Assembly: GCA_007644065.1 (NCBI GenBank)
Contig: VJWN01000003.1
Location: 868,001-932,000, forward strand
DNA length: 64,000 nucleotides
From: Margaritispora aquatica
Taxonomy: Eukaryota > Ascomycota > Leotiomycetes > Helotiales > Discinellaceae
Reading direction: 5' to 3'
Position numbers and translations under genes: made by a program. The notes under the pieces were generated by a model that did not search any database, was not told the DNA's origin, and saw nothing but the letters and a program-made list of their open reading frames with translations. Shown here one piece after another: positions 33,810 through 45,681 of the stretch; the stretch's first letter is position 1, and the number at the start of each line of letters is the position of its first letter.

Positions 33810-35073
33810 ATGAAGCTCACAACCGCATCACTTCTTGCTCTCTCAGCCGCAGCTGTAAATGCTCGATTCGTCGAAAAACACGAGACCGATCAAGTCGTTA
33901 TCAATGCATTGGGAACTGAGGCGGAGAAGTACCTCTTAGAGCTTGCGCCAGGAAAGACACAATGGGCCACAGAAGAAGAGAAATGGGAGTTACGCAGGGT
34001 ATGAATACATCCAGTATTCATGACTTGATTCTAATGCCAATTAGGAGGGTGTCAACTTCATGGACATCACGACTACCCAAGAGTTGGGATCACTTAACGC
34101 CCGATTACAAAAGGATCCGAAATTCCCTGCCAAACCTACCCTACAAAAGGCGCTGAAGCCAATGATGAAGGATCTCAAGAAGGAGAACATGGAGGCGAAT
34201 TTGGAGAAATTCACATCATTTCACACAAGATATTACAAGTCAGATTATGGAAGACAATCGTCAGAATGGCTATTGGAGCGAGTCCAAGGAATCATCAAAG
34301 ATGCTGGTGCGGATAAACATGGAGCTCATGCCAAACCATTCAAGCATCCATGGGGGCAGAATTCCATTATTGCAACCATTCCTGGAGGAAGTGAGTCCAC
34401 TGTGGTGGTTGGCGCACACCAGGACTCCATCAATTTGTTCTTTCCCTCCTTCCTCTCTGCTCCTGGAGCAGATGATGACGGAAGCGGAACAGTAACTATT
34501 CTGGAGGCTTTGAGAGTACTCTTGACTAGCGAGGATATTGTAAAGGGCAATGCCAATAACACGATTGAGTTCCACTGGTACTCGGCAGAGGAGGGGGGTC
34601 TTCTAGGTTCTCAAGCCATATTCACTGCTTATGAGAAGGAGGGCAGGGATATCAAGGCTATGCTACAACAGGATATGACAGGCTACGTTCAAGGCACCCT
34701 GAATGCAGGCAAGAAGGAGAGCGTAGGAGTCATAACCGACTTTGTGAACCCCGCTCTCACCGACTTCATCAAGGAGGTGGTCACTGAGGTAAGAAAGTCG
34801 TTTGAACATGCAATGGTAACGGGACTAACAACGCCTTAGTACTGTGATATTCCATATGTTGAAACCAAATGCGGATATGCTTGTTCGGATCACGCATCTG
34901 CCTCCAAAGCAGGCTATCCAAGTGCTTTCGTTATTGAGTCAGACTTTGAAGATAGCGACAAGAAGATTCATACTTCAGATGATGTTATCAAATACCTGAG
35001 TTTTGATCACATGTTGCAGCATGCCAGATTGACTCTAGGTCTTGTTTACGAGTTGGCATTCGCTAGCTTGTAG
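33810..35073 (+). CDS. Secreted leucine aminopeptidase, M28E (Aap1/LapA type)
   Basis: Exons 33810..33998, 34045..34788 and 34840..35073 join in frame to 388 residues, the family's usual length. Residues 1-18 are a signal peptide ([18 protein letters not shown]), followed by a propeptide. The dinuclear zinc site is intact: GAHQDS (His188, Asp190), GADDDGSG (bridging Asp within 206-208), SAEEGG (Glu245/246, catalytic base and ligand), QQDMTGY and the late IHTSDD histidine. [22 protein letters not shown] is the conserved disulfide and active-site loop of Aspergillus oryzae LapA-type enzymes. It removes hydrophobic N-terminal residues from extracellular peptides. Unlike the S53 gene at 7.3 kb, this peptidase gene has no lesion. 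Confidence 0.94.
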
Positions 35074-35875
35074 GTGATGCTGTTGCTGACAAGGAAACAT
35101 GCTTGGCAGCACTTCAATATTCTGATTGCTATGTTGTAAATCAGTCATATGGTTGGGTGTACGTACAAACCTACCTACCTAGCTACTTCATTGGGCGGCG
35201 TTTTGATGATATTAGTATCTCAGGTAGATACAAGAATGCACTATGCACAATAAACCACATGATTTGACGCTCTGGACACTGTCTGTGAGACAGTATACGT
35301 CATTTACTCTTACTCATTGGCATTGCAGAATACCTCCTATCCTATGACATGAATTCGATCAATGCTATCGCAATAGTCAATGTCACCATGAATTTGAAAA
35401 CATGTTCTCATTCATTCACGAGTACCCGATCCTTACTGGTAATTCACTCAAATCTCCAAAATTGAGTCATTCGGAGCTCGTTCTCGTGCTGATTATTAGG
35501 TTCCAGCCAGGCGGAGTCATTTCAGCTGCACGATCACTCACTCTTAGGTCTTATTGGTGCTCCCCACGCCAGACGCACTCCCCGGTTTGCGATACGCAAG
35601 GGCCAATTCCATGGCCAAGCCCCCCATACATAACCGGCTTATCGCAACTTCCAAACCCCCCCGGGTGAGGCCAGGTACCAATTCGGGACTCACTCTGACT
35701 GCATTCAATCAACTAATTTCATTCACTCACATCTTGGGTGCTTCCCTCCTGTTTCTTCAAGCAACGTCTTTCTTCAAGCTTCATCTTCAACGCATATTAG
35801 CTCATCAATTCTCACTCTCAAATCCCCACGTCCAATAGCTCTTCCAAATCTTCCTGTCAAGAACTACTCGCAATC
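35074..35875. other. Intergenic, no gene recognised
   Basis: About 800 bp with an ACCTACCTACCTAGCTAC run (35166..35183) just after the aminopeptidase gene, and a CT-rich leader ahead of the R3H-associated gene. Confidence 0.5.
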
Positions 35876-36971
35876 ATGGCCATCTACAGCTCCGTACCTC
35901 CACCATCTCAACAGCCTCAACCTGGAGTCAATGTTGTTGCCTGGACAGAATCAGCTCTCCAGTCTGTCAGCATATCTTCTACTGCTCAAGGAACTGGAGT
36001 TACACTTTCAATCCCACTTGATGTCCATGATCGCGTTAATGACGCACTTGACTCCCGGCCTGCGAAGTCAGCTTATAAGCCTCGCAAGGAGCCATTGAGA
36101 CGTGACTCTATGAATAGGAGAGAGGCCCTTTTGAAGGGAAAGGAAGGCTCGCGCAGACGTCAGCGTTGGGAGAATGGTGAGTGATAGTTTGCTTGTTGCC
36201 ACGTTCGCCCGTGGGGGTAAATGCCTCGATGCGATACTTGCGTTATGGCGAGTGCAAACGCATTATTCAGCTGCTGATGGATTTGTGTCTTCAGATAGCT
36301 TCCTCAACGTTCCAAACTCGCAACCTCCTTTGCCATGCGACTGGGAAGTTCGTCCAACCTATCCTGTCCACCATGTCCCATACTATCTCGCGCCATTGTG
36401 GGATGCTGGTGTGAAGCACCGTGCCGAAGAAATTGCGGCGCAGAAGAAGCGTGATAGCAATGAGCGCAAGGGCATAAAAGAGGGAACCAAGGGACGCGTT
36501 CCACAGGAGCTTCGCCAGAAGTTGAAGAAGAGCAAGGGTGCCAAGACTCTACTCCAAGAGCTTGAGGAGGAGGTTCGCAGATTCGTGCGCGACTTTGAGC
36601 GCAAAGAGCGCGAGCTTGAGGGCAAGGAGGAAGATTCAGAGACTGAGCTTGATTCTGAAGATGAAGAGATTGTCTTCATTGGCCGAGACAAGAATGGAAA
36701 TGGCATCACGATGAGTGATGAGCAGAAGGAAGTTGTTGAGGATGAGCTCGAACGTGAGCGGAAAGTGTATGAGGGCTCTGAAGATACACCGGGTGGCTCT
36801 TTCGCACGATGGTTGGTCCACAACTTGGCGACTTATTATGGTCTCAACTCTCGCTCCGTTACCGTGGGCCATTGGCGACAATCTTATGTTGGGATCAAGG
36901 AGATGAAAACTGGCAGACGCCTGTCTGACGCTCAGTCTGAGCTTCCTACTCCTCTGTGGGGCATGATCTAA
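35876..36971 (+). CDS. R3H-associated N-terminal domain protein
   Basis: Exons 35876..36176 and 36295..36971 (intron GTGAGT...TTCAG) join in frame to 325 residues. The region RRRQRWENDSFLNVPNSQPPLPCDWEVRPTYPVHHVPYYLAPLWDA is the hallmark of the fungal R3H-associated N-terminal domain. A charged coiled segment follows (ELEEEVRRFVRDFERKERELE), then an acidic run (DSETELDSEDEEIVFIG). The C-terminal part reads RWLVHNLATYYGLNSRSVTVG, which resembles an R3H nucleic-acid-binding domain (R-x3-H), ending in LPTPLWGMI. Such proteins are presumed to bind single-stranded nucleic acid; the precise role is unknown. No signal peptide or membrane segment. Confidence 0.82.
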
Positions 36972-38605
36972 CCTGGCTACATTCTTCGGCTTAAGATTAC
37001 ACTTCGGCTATCAGTGCCATTATTGAGGTTGCATCTTGCCTACATGCCTGGATACTTCCTGTCGAAACTTGCCCGCTTATGTTACAATTTGTATGAGATT
37101 CTGTACAAGATAGACGCATACAAGAGTCTTAGAGCATAGCATCGCTTTTTAATAAACACATACGTTTCCCTTCAACTAGAGAACTGTGATTTTCTACGCT
37201 TATGGGACCTATTGGTTATTGCATATGTTCTGTTCTCTATTTTGAATAGTGATATTTACCGAAGATGGTGTTCTTACTTTTGAGAGAGGTTAGCGGATCA
37301 ACCGCGATATGTATATTCATTCCTAAAAGTGTACATGAAGAGACATAAGCTGAAGCCTCAACTGTCGAGTGCTTGTCTTGCGGTGAAGTATTCGTCACGC
37401 AACAGTAAGACTGTGTAATGTCGAATATTTTTGTATCTGAATTTGGCGCAGGCAATACCTAGGTGCTTCATCACTTTAGCTCATCGGCTGACTTTTTAGT
37501 TCCTTGTTTACCTACGTAGATACCTACCTACCTAAATAAATTGAGCAGCTCAACTCTTCCACTGCATGATTACGCGACAAGTAACTGAAAGAATTGTGCG
37601 AGCCCATGTCGGGTTTTTGAGGTCTGATCAGCAAGCCCCGCCCTGTTGTAAGTTGGTTTTGGGTTCTTTGTCTTTGTGGTGTTTCGAGGTTACAAATTTA
37701 GCCTCGAAAATTTCGAGGTTGAGGGAAGGAAGATGGCTTATTGTAAGCTACCTCCTGCGTTGTTTCGGGAAGTGTTGAGGTTTCGGCGATGACATACTGG
37801 GCGATGTTGACGGTGGAATTATTGTTTGACAGCGAAGCTGGGTATTTGGCTTCAGTTTATGTCTAGTGTTCGAGGTACAATGGAAGTCGGCTAGTGCTGA
37901 GACTGAGCAGATGTGGAGGTTTGTGTCCTGCCACAAACTTATCAATGATCTGCTGGTCGTTATGTTCTGAAGCTACCATCTGTTTGCAATGGCGTAAAAA
38001 TTTCAAACCATGAAGCAGAAGGTCTCAAACAGTTGATAGCAAGGCTGGCTAACTATTGCTAACTACTAATACCGTTCCCGTGTTTCTCGCTGTCAACTCT
38101 AATTCAAAATCAGGATCACACTTTTTTATACCCTTGTAGGAAAGCTTTTTGCGTAATATAATGTCAAGGTTAAAGACAGATAAATTCTCAATCATACTGA
38201 GCACTGGAATTGAGAGAGATGAATGATTCACGTCAATCCGTCTAGTTACTACTTGCTTCTCTTTCTGTATCTGACTCTTGATGGTTGTTGATCGCAAGTT
38301 GCAATATGTTGGAAGTGGTGACATTTTTATACCCGAGGCTTAGATCATTGGTTAGCGAATTTTTGGGTTTTGAAGTCTATGTTGGTCACTTCAACTTTTG
38401 TGGAGATGTGCTAATTGCTTTGAAATCGAGTTTATGGTTGAATAGAGTTCTTAGTGGTATTAGAATCTTCAATATTGTTGTCATCAGAAGCTTTCTAGGA
38501 TCATTGGAAGATTTCCCTTCCTGTGGTTGAATCTAAAGAGTCGGAGCTAATAACAAATGACCCCAAGAGATCCTCATTCACTAGAACTTCCATAGGGGTA
38601 TTGTC
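36972..38605. other. 1.6-kb convergent intergenic region
   Basis: AT-rich, with one dense cluster of TACCTA motifs (37507..37537). Open frames on either strand (for example 38049..38324 minus) show no domain. No gene recognised. Confidence 0.5.
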
Positions 38606-40523
38606 CTAGAATGATGCCGCGATCACATCTGCCATCTGCAATCTGTTAGTCGAATTCAAATTAGCTGGGAAGAAATTCAACTTACTAATTCAGCAACTGC
38701 ATAAACAGTAGCTTGGTAATGAGAGGCGAGAGGGAATGGAAATATACTAGCATCCACAACTCTAAGTCCATCGACACCTTTGACCTTACACTCCGTGTCA
38801 ACTACGCTACCCATAGAACAAGTTCCACTTCCATGCCAAACCGTACCTCCAGTTCTAAAGAGTCTCGATCTCATCGCCTCCTCCGAAGTATCATCTTCAA
38901 ATTCTTCCGTCATCCCATACTCCACCGCGCCGAACTGTGTCACCGCAATCGAGCTTTTAATGGCTTTATGAAAAGTCCGAGCACAGTCAAACATGATTTT
39001 CTCGTCTAGGGGGTTGGTAAAGAGTGCTGGATCGACGACTAGGGCGTCTAAAGGCGATGAAGAGGATAGCTTCACAGTGCCGCGTGATTCTGGGGCGAGA
39101 AGGAAAAGAGGGAATGAGAAACATGACCCTTCTACAGCCGGAGTCTCGTTTCTGAAATCCACATGGCCATATCTACAAACTGTCAGCATGACATCATAGT
39201 AGGACGATGAAAACAAACATTGGAATGGTCTCAGTTAGTGGTCGGCCTTCCATCTCAAATCTTGCGAGATCTTTTGGTTGTAGAGTTTTCGTGGCCAGTT
39301 CTTGGATTTGAGCATCCTCACTCCTGTGGAAAGAGATCCATTCACAACCAATACCTGCCGTCCAATCACAAGTATCTGACACCATTGGCATATCTCCCAA
39401 TGATAAGCCGCGATCTCTGAGTTTCCAGAAGGAGATCATATAGGGATGATCTGAGTAGTTCTCACCAACAGCAAGATCTGTCACTTGTGGAATGGAGTGC
39501 TTTTCAAGCTCAAGTTTCGGTCCGATGCCACTGTAATCATTAGTTATGTAGTTGGTAGAACGCAGCTAGGACTTACCTGAGGAGCAACAATTTTGGTGAG
39601 AACTTGTAACCACTACTAAGGATAACTTCCTTGGTTGCAAAAGTACGCGTGTGGCCTGCCTTGTTTGGCAACACTTCGACACCAGTCGCTCTCTTCCCTT
39701 CAAACACCAATCTAGCCGCCTCTGTCTCGGTCCAAAGCGTCACATTAGGTCCCTTGGGGTAGCATCTGTATGCCCACATTCTCTCGCCGTCAAAGTTGTT
39801 GTTGGCAAATTCGCCGAATCCCATTGGTTCTCCAGAATTGATGTCAAGGTTTCTAGGAATTCCAGCAGTCTCGAAGACGTCTTTGAACATGGCATTCAAT
39901 GGATACTGGCGTCTGTTGCCGCTTCTTCCGGAAGCGGACGTCGATGTCACCTTCACAGGACCGTCATAGCCGTGAATTTCAGCGCGAGTGGCCTGATTCG
40001 TGTCTTTCCCTGGATAAAAACTCTCTGATTTCTTGAAATAGGGTAGGATGTTCGCCCATGACCAACGGGAATCACTCACTTCCTCTGCCCATTGATCACT
40101 AAATTTTATCAGACCTTTGCCAGTACATCCCATCCAGAGTGCATACTTACAAGTCTGCTGCAGCACCACGAGTCCAAACCTGAAGATTTACCGCTGACGA
40201 ACCACCCATCAACTTGCCGGTCTTCTGTGAAATCTATGGCGTAGTTTCAGTCATCTCGTGCCAAACAGGGAAAGGGAGCGAAAAGCATACCACAGCGCCG
40301 CCCAGACCGATCTGGGGCACGCTCATATCATTCCATTGTATATCAGTCGAGTAGGGTTTAACATAACGCCCATACTTGGCTTGACGCGATCATCGTTCTC
40401 TTTGCCAGCCTCAATCACGAGGATAGAAGCGTGAGGAAGCGAGCTTGAAAGTCGATTGGCCAGAACGCAGCCTGCGAGACCGCCGCCGACTATTACGTAG
40501 TCAAATGTGGTTGCGTTTTCCAT
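38606..40523 (-). CDS. GMC oxidoreductase (FAD-dependent), with an apparent frameshift in exon 1
   Basis: Six exons can be traced on the minus strand: 40291..40523, 40151..40233, 39577..40098, 39219..39530, 38686..39172 and 38606..38635, about 555 residues in all. The FAD motif [16 protein letters not shown] is near the start; [18 protein letters not shown] and the C-terminal [13 protein letters not shown] are typical of glucose-methanol-choline oxidoreductases, as is HGSGTCSMG with its His. Exon 1 is 233 nt and breaks frame: [10 protein letters not shown] is in one frame and [19 protein letters not shown] in another, with no room for an intron. One base appears lost between 40365 and 40389. 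Either the gene is freshly dead or the base call is wrong. It has no signal peptide. The substrate alcohol is unknown. Confidence 0.82.
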
Positions 40524-41421
40524 GTTTGGAGCTTGATTGAGAGATGAATATAAAAGCTCGAGTTGATGATGAGAGAGATATGAGAACCTTGGCTCTTGCT
40601 GCTGGTCTTATATAACATGCTAGCAGTGGTCATGGAAACAAGCTGATATCATCTCGGGTCAGTAATTCTCTTGCATTCTCTGCTTGAACAGTATTTGATT
40701 ACTGATCTAATGGACTTGGACAGTATTTTGTCCCGTCTTGCTGCTTAGCCATACAGTGAGGCGTCGTGAGGCGTTTGAGATCGCTAAGGATATGGCCGTT
40801 GTCAACCAAATCAGTGAGTGGTGAGTCCCAAATTGTACATTCAAAAGGTGAGCTGAGTACTGTGCTCGCTCTTGGACCTTGCAATGCCTGCCTTCAACAG
40901 CCAAATATTAGTGATAGGGTCAAGTTCAAATTTGGACAACGACTTTAGTGAGCGCAATGTCTTGGCGGCTTAGCGACTGGGGTGAAAACCTCGCCGAAGT
41001 ACAGTCACTTGTGTAAGATAGGGAAATATGCAATTTAAACCCGTGGAGTCCATGCGAATAATGGTCTGAATCACCCGGTTTGTATAAGTGGCTTTACACT
41101 GTATGCTCTGCTGAGACTGACGACCTGCATCACCTGCATCACCTGCATAGCTGAGCTGAAAATCACATTCAGCAAAGCGCAAATGGATCAGATTATGCCA
41201 GAAATTTTGTGCACATTTTTGGAGACGAAGACCATGAATTTGATGGCTAATACTCTATGCTTTGTTCATGCCATTCCCAATAAAAGTCTATCTTCCTCCA
41301 CTGTAACTACAAATCCCCGACCTTCCTCAATCTTCATCATATCCAGTCCGCTTCGGTCTTCGTTCCATTTGATACCAATGGTGATGCACTATCGTGAATA
41401 TGTGGCGTTGAATTGCCCGAT
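40524..41421. other. Intergenic, no gene recognised
   Basis: About 900 bp between the GMC gene start and the 3' end of the PARP-like gene. CACCTGCAT is repeated three times near 41127..41151. No coding frame with recognisable content. Confidence 0.5.
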
Positions 41422-42846
41422 TCAAGCACTGCAAGATGGTCCTGCCTCGCTAGATGCAAATCCAGCTTCTTCGGCTGTCATCTTCTCGATTGCCTTGCGG
41501 ATGGTAGGTTCAATGTGTGCTCTCATGATAGAGGATTGGCCCTGCTTGCAGAATATATGTGGAAGGACCAATACATATCGCACGATTATATCAGTTGCAT
41601 TGTTGAATGTTTCGACAGACCCGCTGCTGCGAGGCTTGCCTCTCATATTGCCCTGGCAAATAAATAAGATGCCATCAGTTCCTTCAGGGGAATTCTTCCA
41701 ACCAAGCGCTGGTTTTGGAATCTGAGTGCGAGATCCACCATTGGATGCGTAGCCATATGAGTAGAAAGGCTCCGCGGCTGTCCATAGCAAGCCGTCTACA
41801 GGTGAAACTTTCAATCCTTCATGAAGAATGGAATGAAGAAAATGGATGGGAGTGCCGTGGAACAATACCGTGTAATCTGCCGATTGTGGGTTGGAGTTCG
41901 GAAGTGGTCTGGTAAGAATGAATTGATGCACCGACTTGGGGAAACCCGGCAATTCCATTTCACCAGTGGCAGGCTTGAGAAGATCTCCAAAGTTTGTGCA
42001 GATTCCGGAAAGCACGGCTCTTTCGTTATCTGACGACTTCAGTAGAAACCGTGGAAGTGCATTACCATGGTTGAAACTTGGTATATTGTTCAAGACTTGC
42101 TTGACATCATCGATTTTCAGCTCTGGGCATCCGAGAATCTGATTTGGCTCGTTGCCGATGCTGACATTGAGGTATATAGCGGTCAACAGAAGATTCAAAA
42201 TTGTATGGTGTGGAATGGCAACCTCATCCGTACTCAGATGCTCATAAACCTCAATGTTTTCAATAGCACTAGCGAGAACACATGCATTAACCTCTTCATC
42301 TTGGTCAACATCAACAATATTTTGTTCTTCTGTGATTTTTGCCGATGTCGAGGCTTTCACTGCTTTCATATTGGCAATCTTTCGTTTCTTGGGATCATCA
42401 TCAGACTGCTCCACCATTGCTTTCCTCTTACTCTTTCCCTTTGGTTTCGGATTGCAGATAACCTTATATCTACCAATAAGTTAGTAAAGTGCTTCAATCT
42501 AATACACATTCGGAACTGACTCATCGCGGATCAAAGACTCAACAAGCTTCCATTTGGTGTTGTCCCCTACTTCCAATCTCCTATCCAACACAACTTTCTT
42601 CAAGGCGACCACAGAATCCGTACACCAACGCGTTGTCTTCTCAAATAATTTCTTGTGGGATGACAGTCCCTCACCCTTCACCAAGATACCTAGACGCCAA
42701 AGAGCCCAGATGGCTTGGAATTCTGATTTTGTCCTCGCACCACCAACGTCCACGCCATTGTGCTGGTTGCTGCGTTGGAGTTCCTTGGAGGTCTTGTTGG
42801 CAAGAGCGCCGATAGAGTCATGGGATGGCACTAAAGGGGAGTCCAT
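41422..42846 (-). CDS. Protein with PARP/ADP-ribosyltransferase-like domain (tentative)
   Basis: Exons 42508..42846 and 41422..42462 (GTGTAT...TAAG intron) join in frame to 459 residues from MDSPLVPSHDS; an earlier in-frame ATG at 42912 would add 22 residues. The N-terminal part has a compact helical region resembling the alpha-helical or WGR neighbourhood (FQAIWALWRLGILVKGEGL...HKKLFEKTTRWCTDS) and a strongly basic linker (PKPKGKSKRKA, DDDPKKRKI) that may be nuclear signals. Around residue 315, LFHGTPIHFLHSILHEGLKVSP followed by GLLWTAAEPFYSYGYAS matches the HG...L..GL...Y pattern of the ART fold. A downstream strand RYVLVLPHIF is present, but the catalytic Glu is not obvious to me. It may transfer ADP-ribose or be an inactive relative. 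Confidence 0.6.
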
Positions 42847-43606
42847 TATTGCAACTGATTTCTGCTCTGCTATTCTCTTGTGTAAAAAGATTGTGGTTGA
42901 ATTGCAACACATTGGGTTGCCCCTCTAGTTACTTAAGTACTACTTGTAATGAAACATACAGATCTTCAGGGTAAGATGTAGACTCTCGAAGGTTCGTTTA
43001 CATACCCCTTTGTCTTTGACCTTAGATTCGTTCTAAGCAACCTTACTCTTTCGTTATTCACGGGAAGGCCTGGAAAGTGCAGGACGTGTCGAGACAATGC
43101 TTAGATGAAATTATCTTTAGTCTCAAGTAAGATCTTACGTTCAATGAAATTCGCTTAGCTTTCATCCCTAATATTCTAGGCAGTTGGCGAAAGAAAAAGA
43201 TAGAAGAAGGTCAAACTCTGAAAGCTATGCTAGTCAGCTAGTTGGTAATTGATAGAAGGAATAAATCATCTTTTGAGAGGAGCCAGAGGTGAGTGGAATC
43301 ATCTACTGCAAAGCGATACGTTGAGATGTATCGTCAATCTATAGCTACTAGATCTGTGATTGGGCCCCCTGTTCGATACCAAAAGCACCCCACTTTTGAC
43401 TCCAGATAAGCGAGAGCCTTGGCATCAGTGTGAGAGTGACTCAATAAAAGTGACAAAGTAAGTTGAAATCTGCAAACATTTTCGTACTTACCAAAAGCCT
43501 AGCAACAGCAAGCTGATTTTTATCAAACGGAGACATCAAAACCACTTTCCTCAACACCATCCTCCCCAAATCCCACCAAACCAAAACCCCCAAAAGATCT
43601 CCCAAA
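42847..43606. other. Divergent intergenic region
   Basis: About 760 bp of AT-rich sequence between the PARP-like gene and the GNAT gene. A CCAAAAC-rich leader runs into the GNAT start. No gene recognised. Confidence 0.5.
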
Positions 43607-44170
43607 ATGACCACAACAACCAACACAACCCAAACCTCCCTCCTCAGACACAGAACATGGACGCGCGAAACCCACCTAATCTCAACCGATCACACGCTCA
43701 TTCCCCTCGCCTCAGTGAACACCATGTTCGCCTCCACAGACGTATACTGGGCGAACCCACTCCCCGAGGCCATCATGGCCGAAACGCTCGCCAATTCACT
43801 CTGCTTTGGACTGTACTTGCTCCCCACGTCCACTGAGCTCAAGCCTACATTCATAGGCCTCGCCCGCTGCATAACAGACAGCACGACCTTCCTGTACCTG
43901 ACCGACGTGCACATCCTGCCTGCGCACCAAGGTGGTGGTCTGGGGAAGTGGCTCATCAGCTGCGTGGATGAGGTGATTGGTGAGATGGGATTCTTGAGGA
44001 GAGCTATGCTGTTCACGTCGGATTGGGCGAGAAGCGTGCCGTTTTATGAGAAGGAGTTGGGCATGAGTGTTTTGGGTGGGAATGGGAAGAGAGAGGGTGT
44101 GGCGATTATGGCGAGGACAGGGCCGGGGATGGAGGGCACCGGGATGGCGATCAATGCTGTGAAAAGGTAG
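43607..44170 (+). CDS. GNAT-family N-acetyltransferase (small)
   Basis: A single-exon gene of 187 residues. After a Thr/Asn-rich start, the fold runs WTRETHLISTDHTLIPLASVN, GLARCITDSTTFLYLTDVHILPAHQGGGLGKWLI (motif A with QGGGLG at about residues 107-112) and MLFTSDWARSVPFYEKELGMSVLG. This is a complete minimal GNAT, resembling the fungal/bacterial group annotated as acetyltransferase (GNAT) domain proteins. Acceptor unknown. It is the third unrelated GNAT gene in the window. Confidence 0.87.
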   Translation: MTTTTNTTQTSLLRHRTWTRETHLISTDHTLIPLASVNTMFASTDVYWANPLPEAIMAETLANSLCFGLYLLPTSTELKPTFIGLARCITDSTTFLYLTDVHILPAHQGGGLGKWLISCVDEVIGEMGFLRRAMLFTSDWARSVPFYEKELGMSVLGGNGKREGVAIMARTGPGMEGTGMAINAVKR

Positions 44171-44570
44171 ATGGATATGTGAGGATTGGCTAGCTGGGGG
44201 ATAACTAAAAGAAGTGCAAAAAGGTAGATAGAATAGAGGATTATATTGGATTTGGGTTGTTGAGATTAGAATAATGGGACGTGAGAGTTAGGAGAGGAGT
44301 TTCTTTACCGGCTATGCTATACTATTTATGACTTGTGACTTACGTTATAACGCTTAGTATCACGAAACTATGAACTGCTACGCAGCAAGCTCGATCCTTC
44401 AAGCTTCCAAAAAGAGTTCCCACCAAAATTTGATTTTCATCTAAAATCCTCCCAATACCATGCATAGGGGAAAACATGCGCAAAGCTACTTATATCTCCC
44501 AAAACCTCCAAAATCTTGAGTAACCACTATCTCCAAACACCTCACATCTTCAGATCCGATACTGAGAAAA
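44171..44570. other. Convergent 3' intergenic region
   Basis: 400 bp between convergent genes, AT-rich, with nothing recognisable. Confidence 0.5.
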
Positions 44571-45681
44571 TCAAGAGTCACCACTCCAATGACCAGGCCT
44601 ACTCAGCTGGTACAGCTTTCCAATAGTACTCGGCTTACCGTTGCTACCCACTAGTGAACCGCCCTTGAAAGTAGGAGAACACATAAACCACGCATACCGC
44701 TCGACATAGTCCAGAGAGTCCATCCACGGCATAAAAGTCTCGAGGAAGTCGATCTGAGCTGATTGACTGCCTGATGCGTGGAACTATTTCTCAAGTTAGT
44801 GTTAAAGAAATTCTCTAAGTCGTTAAAATGACGCACTTCAGTGACCCATATCGGCTTGCCCGTCACGTTCCTGATGTCTTGAATATGCCTCTGAAAATGA
44901 CCGAGATTACTGACTGTGCTGTACATGTGTACTGGCACGAAATCAATTGTGCACTTAGTGCACAAAGCGAGGAACTTCTTTAACCACTAGGGTATGATTC
45001 AGTATCAAGCTTAAAAGTATAAGTGTTGAAGACATACCGCGGTCCCTCCATAGCCTTCTGTGCATCCTGGAGCTCCAAGTCTCACTTTCCCTGCGAACGG
45101 TTGCATCCACTTCATCCAAGCGTCGACTGCCTTCTGGGGCGTCACTATTGAAAATGTCAACGCCGATATTTCACATGTAAGATTCCATCGCAAGCTCGAA
45201 GATGTAATGACAAACACTTACTACAAGCCTGACCAGGACCACATCCATCCGGCTCATTAAACGCCATCACACTCTTCGTACCCCTCTTAATCGCACTCTT
45301 GACATTTCTCTCCCACTTCGCAGTCAACGAATCCGCCGCGCTCCACAGCATAGGTACATATTCCAGGTACGTCGGGAATTGCGGATCCATATTCGACGAC
45401 CAATCGTATGCCCACGAAACCTGGCTATTTGGACCTGCGAAATTGGTGATGTACACTGGTGGGTTATGGAACGGAAGGCCGCGCTTAGCTATAGGGGAGC
45501 CAGAGGTGGTGCTGTGAAGGAGAGGCGTGTTGGGTGCGGAAGATGAGACGATTAGGGATTGTGGGCCGGTTATGAGGGTGCTATTTGGCTTGATAGCTGC
45601 AGCTGAGACGAGGAGCTGAGTTGGGACGAGGAGTGTGAGGATGTGGAGAAGGGACATGAATGTCTTGGTTGTGAAGACCAT
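44571..45681 (-). CDS. Secreted glycoside hydrolase, GH128 (Asl1-like beta-1,3-glucanase)
   Basis: Exons 45222..45681, 45038..45144, 44837..44986 and 44571..44783 join in frame to 309 residues. The start MVFTTKTFMSLLHILTLLVPTQLLVSAAA is a signal peptide, followed by a Ser/Thr-rich spacer and KRG, a likely KEX2-type site, at about residues 66-68. The catalytic domain shows YITNFAG, PMLW, FNEPDGCGPGQAC (Glu143, proposed acid/base), FVPVHMYS and KPIWVTEF (Glu239, proposed nucleophile), then WFMCSPTFKGG...GKLYQL. This is the glycosyl-hydrolase catalytic-core family named after alkali-sensitive-linkage protein Asl1 and assigned to GH128, acting on beta-1,3-glucan of fungal walls. It lies 1 kb from the 3' end of a chitin synthase gene. 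Confidence 0.9.

Noticed and set aside
38049..38324. Minus-strand open frame between the R3H-associated and GMC genes
   Set aside because: Single short frame without a recognisable motif or splice partner; it may be chance in AT-rich DNA.
43365..43385. TGTTCGATACC, resembling a tRNA T-loop
   Set aside because: The flanking bases do not form the T-stem, and no anticodon or acceptor arms fit. The similar GGTTCGAACG near 61341 fails for the same reason.
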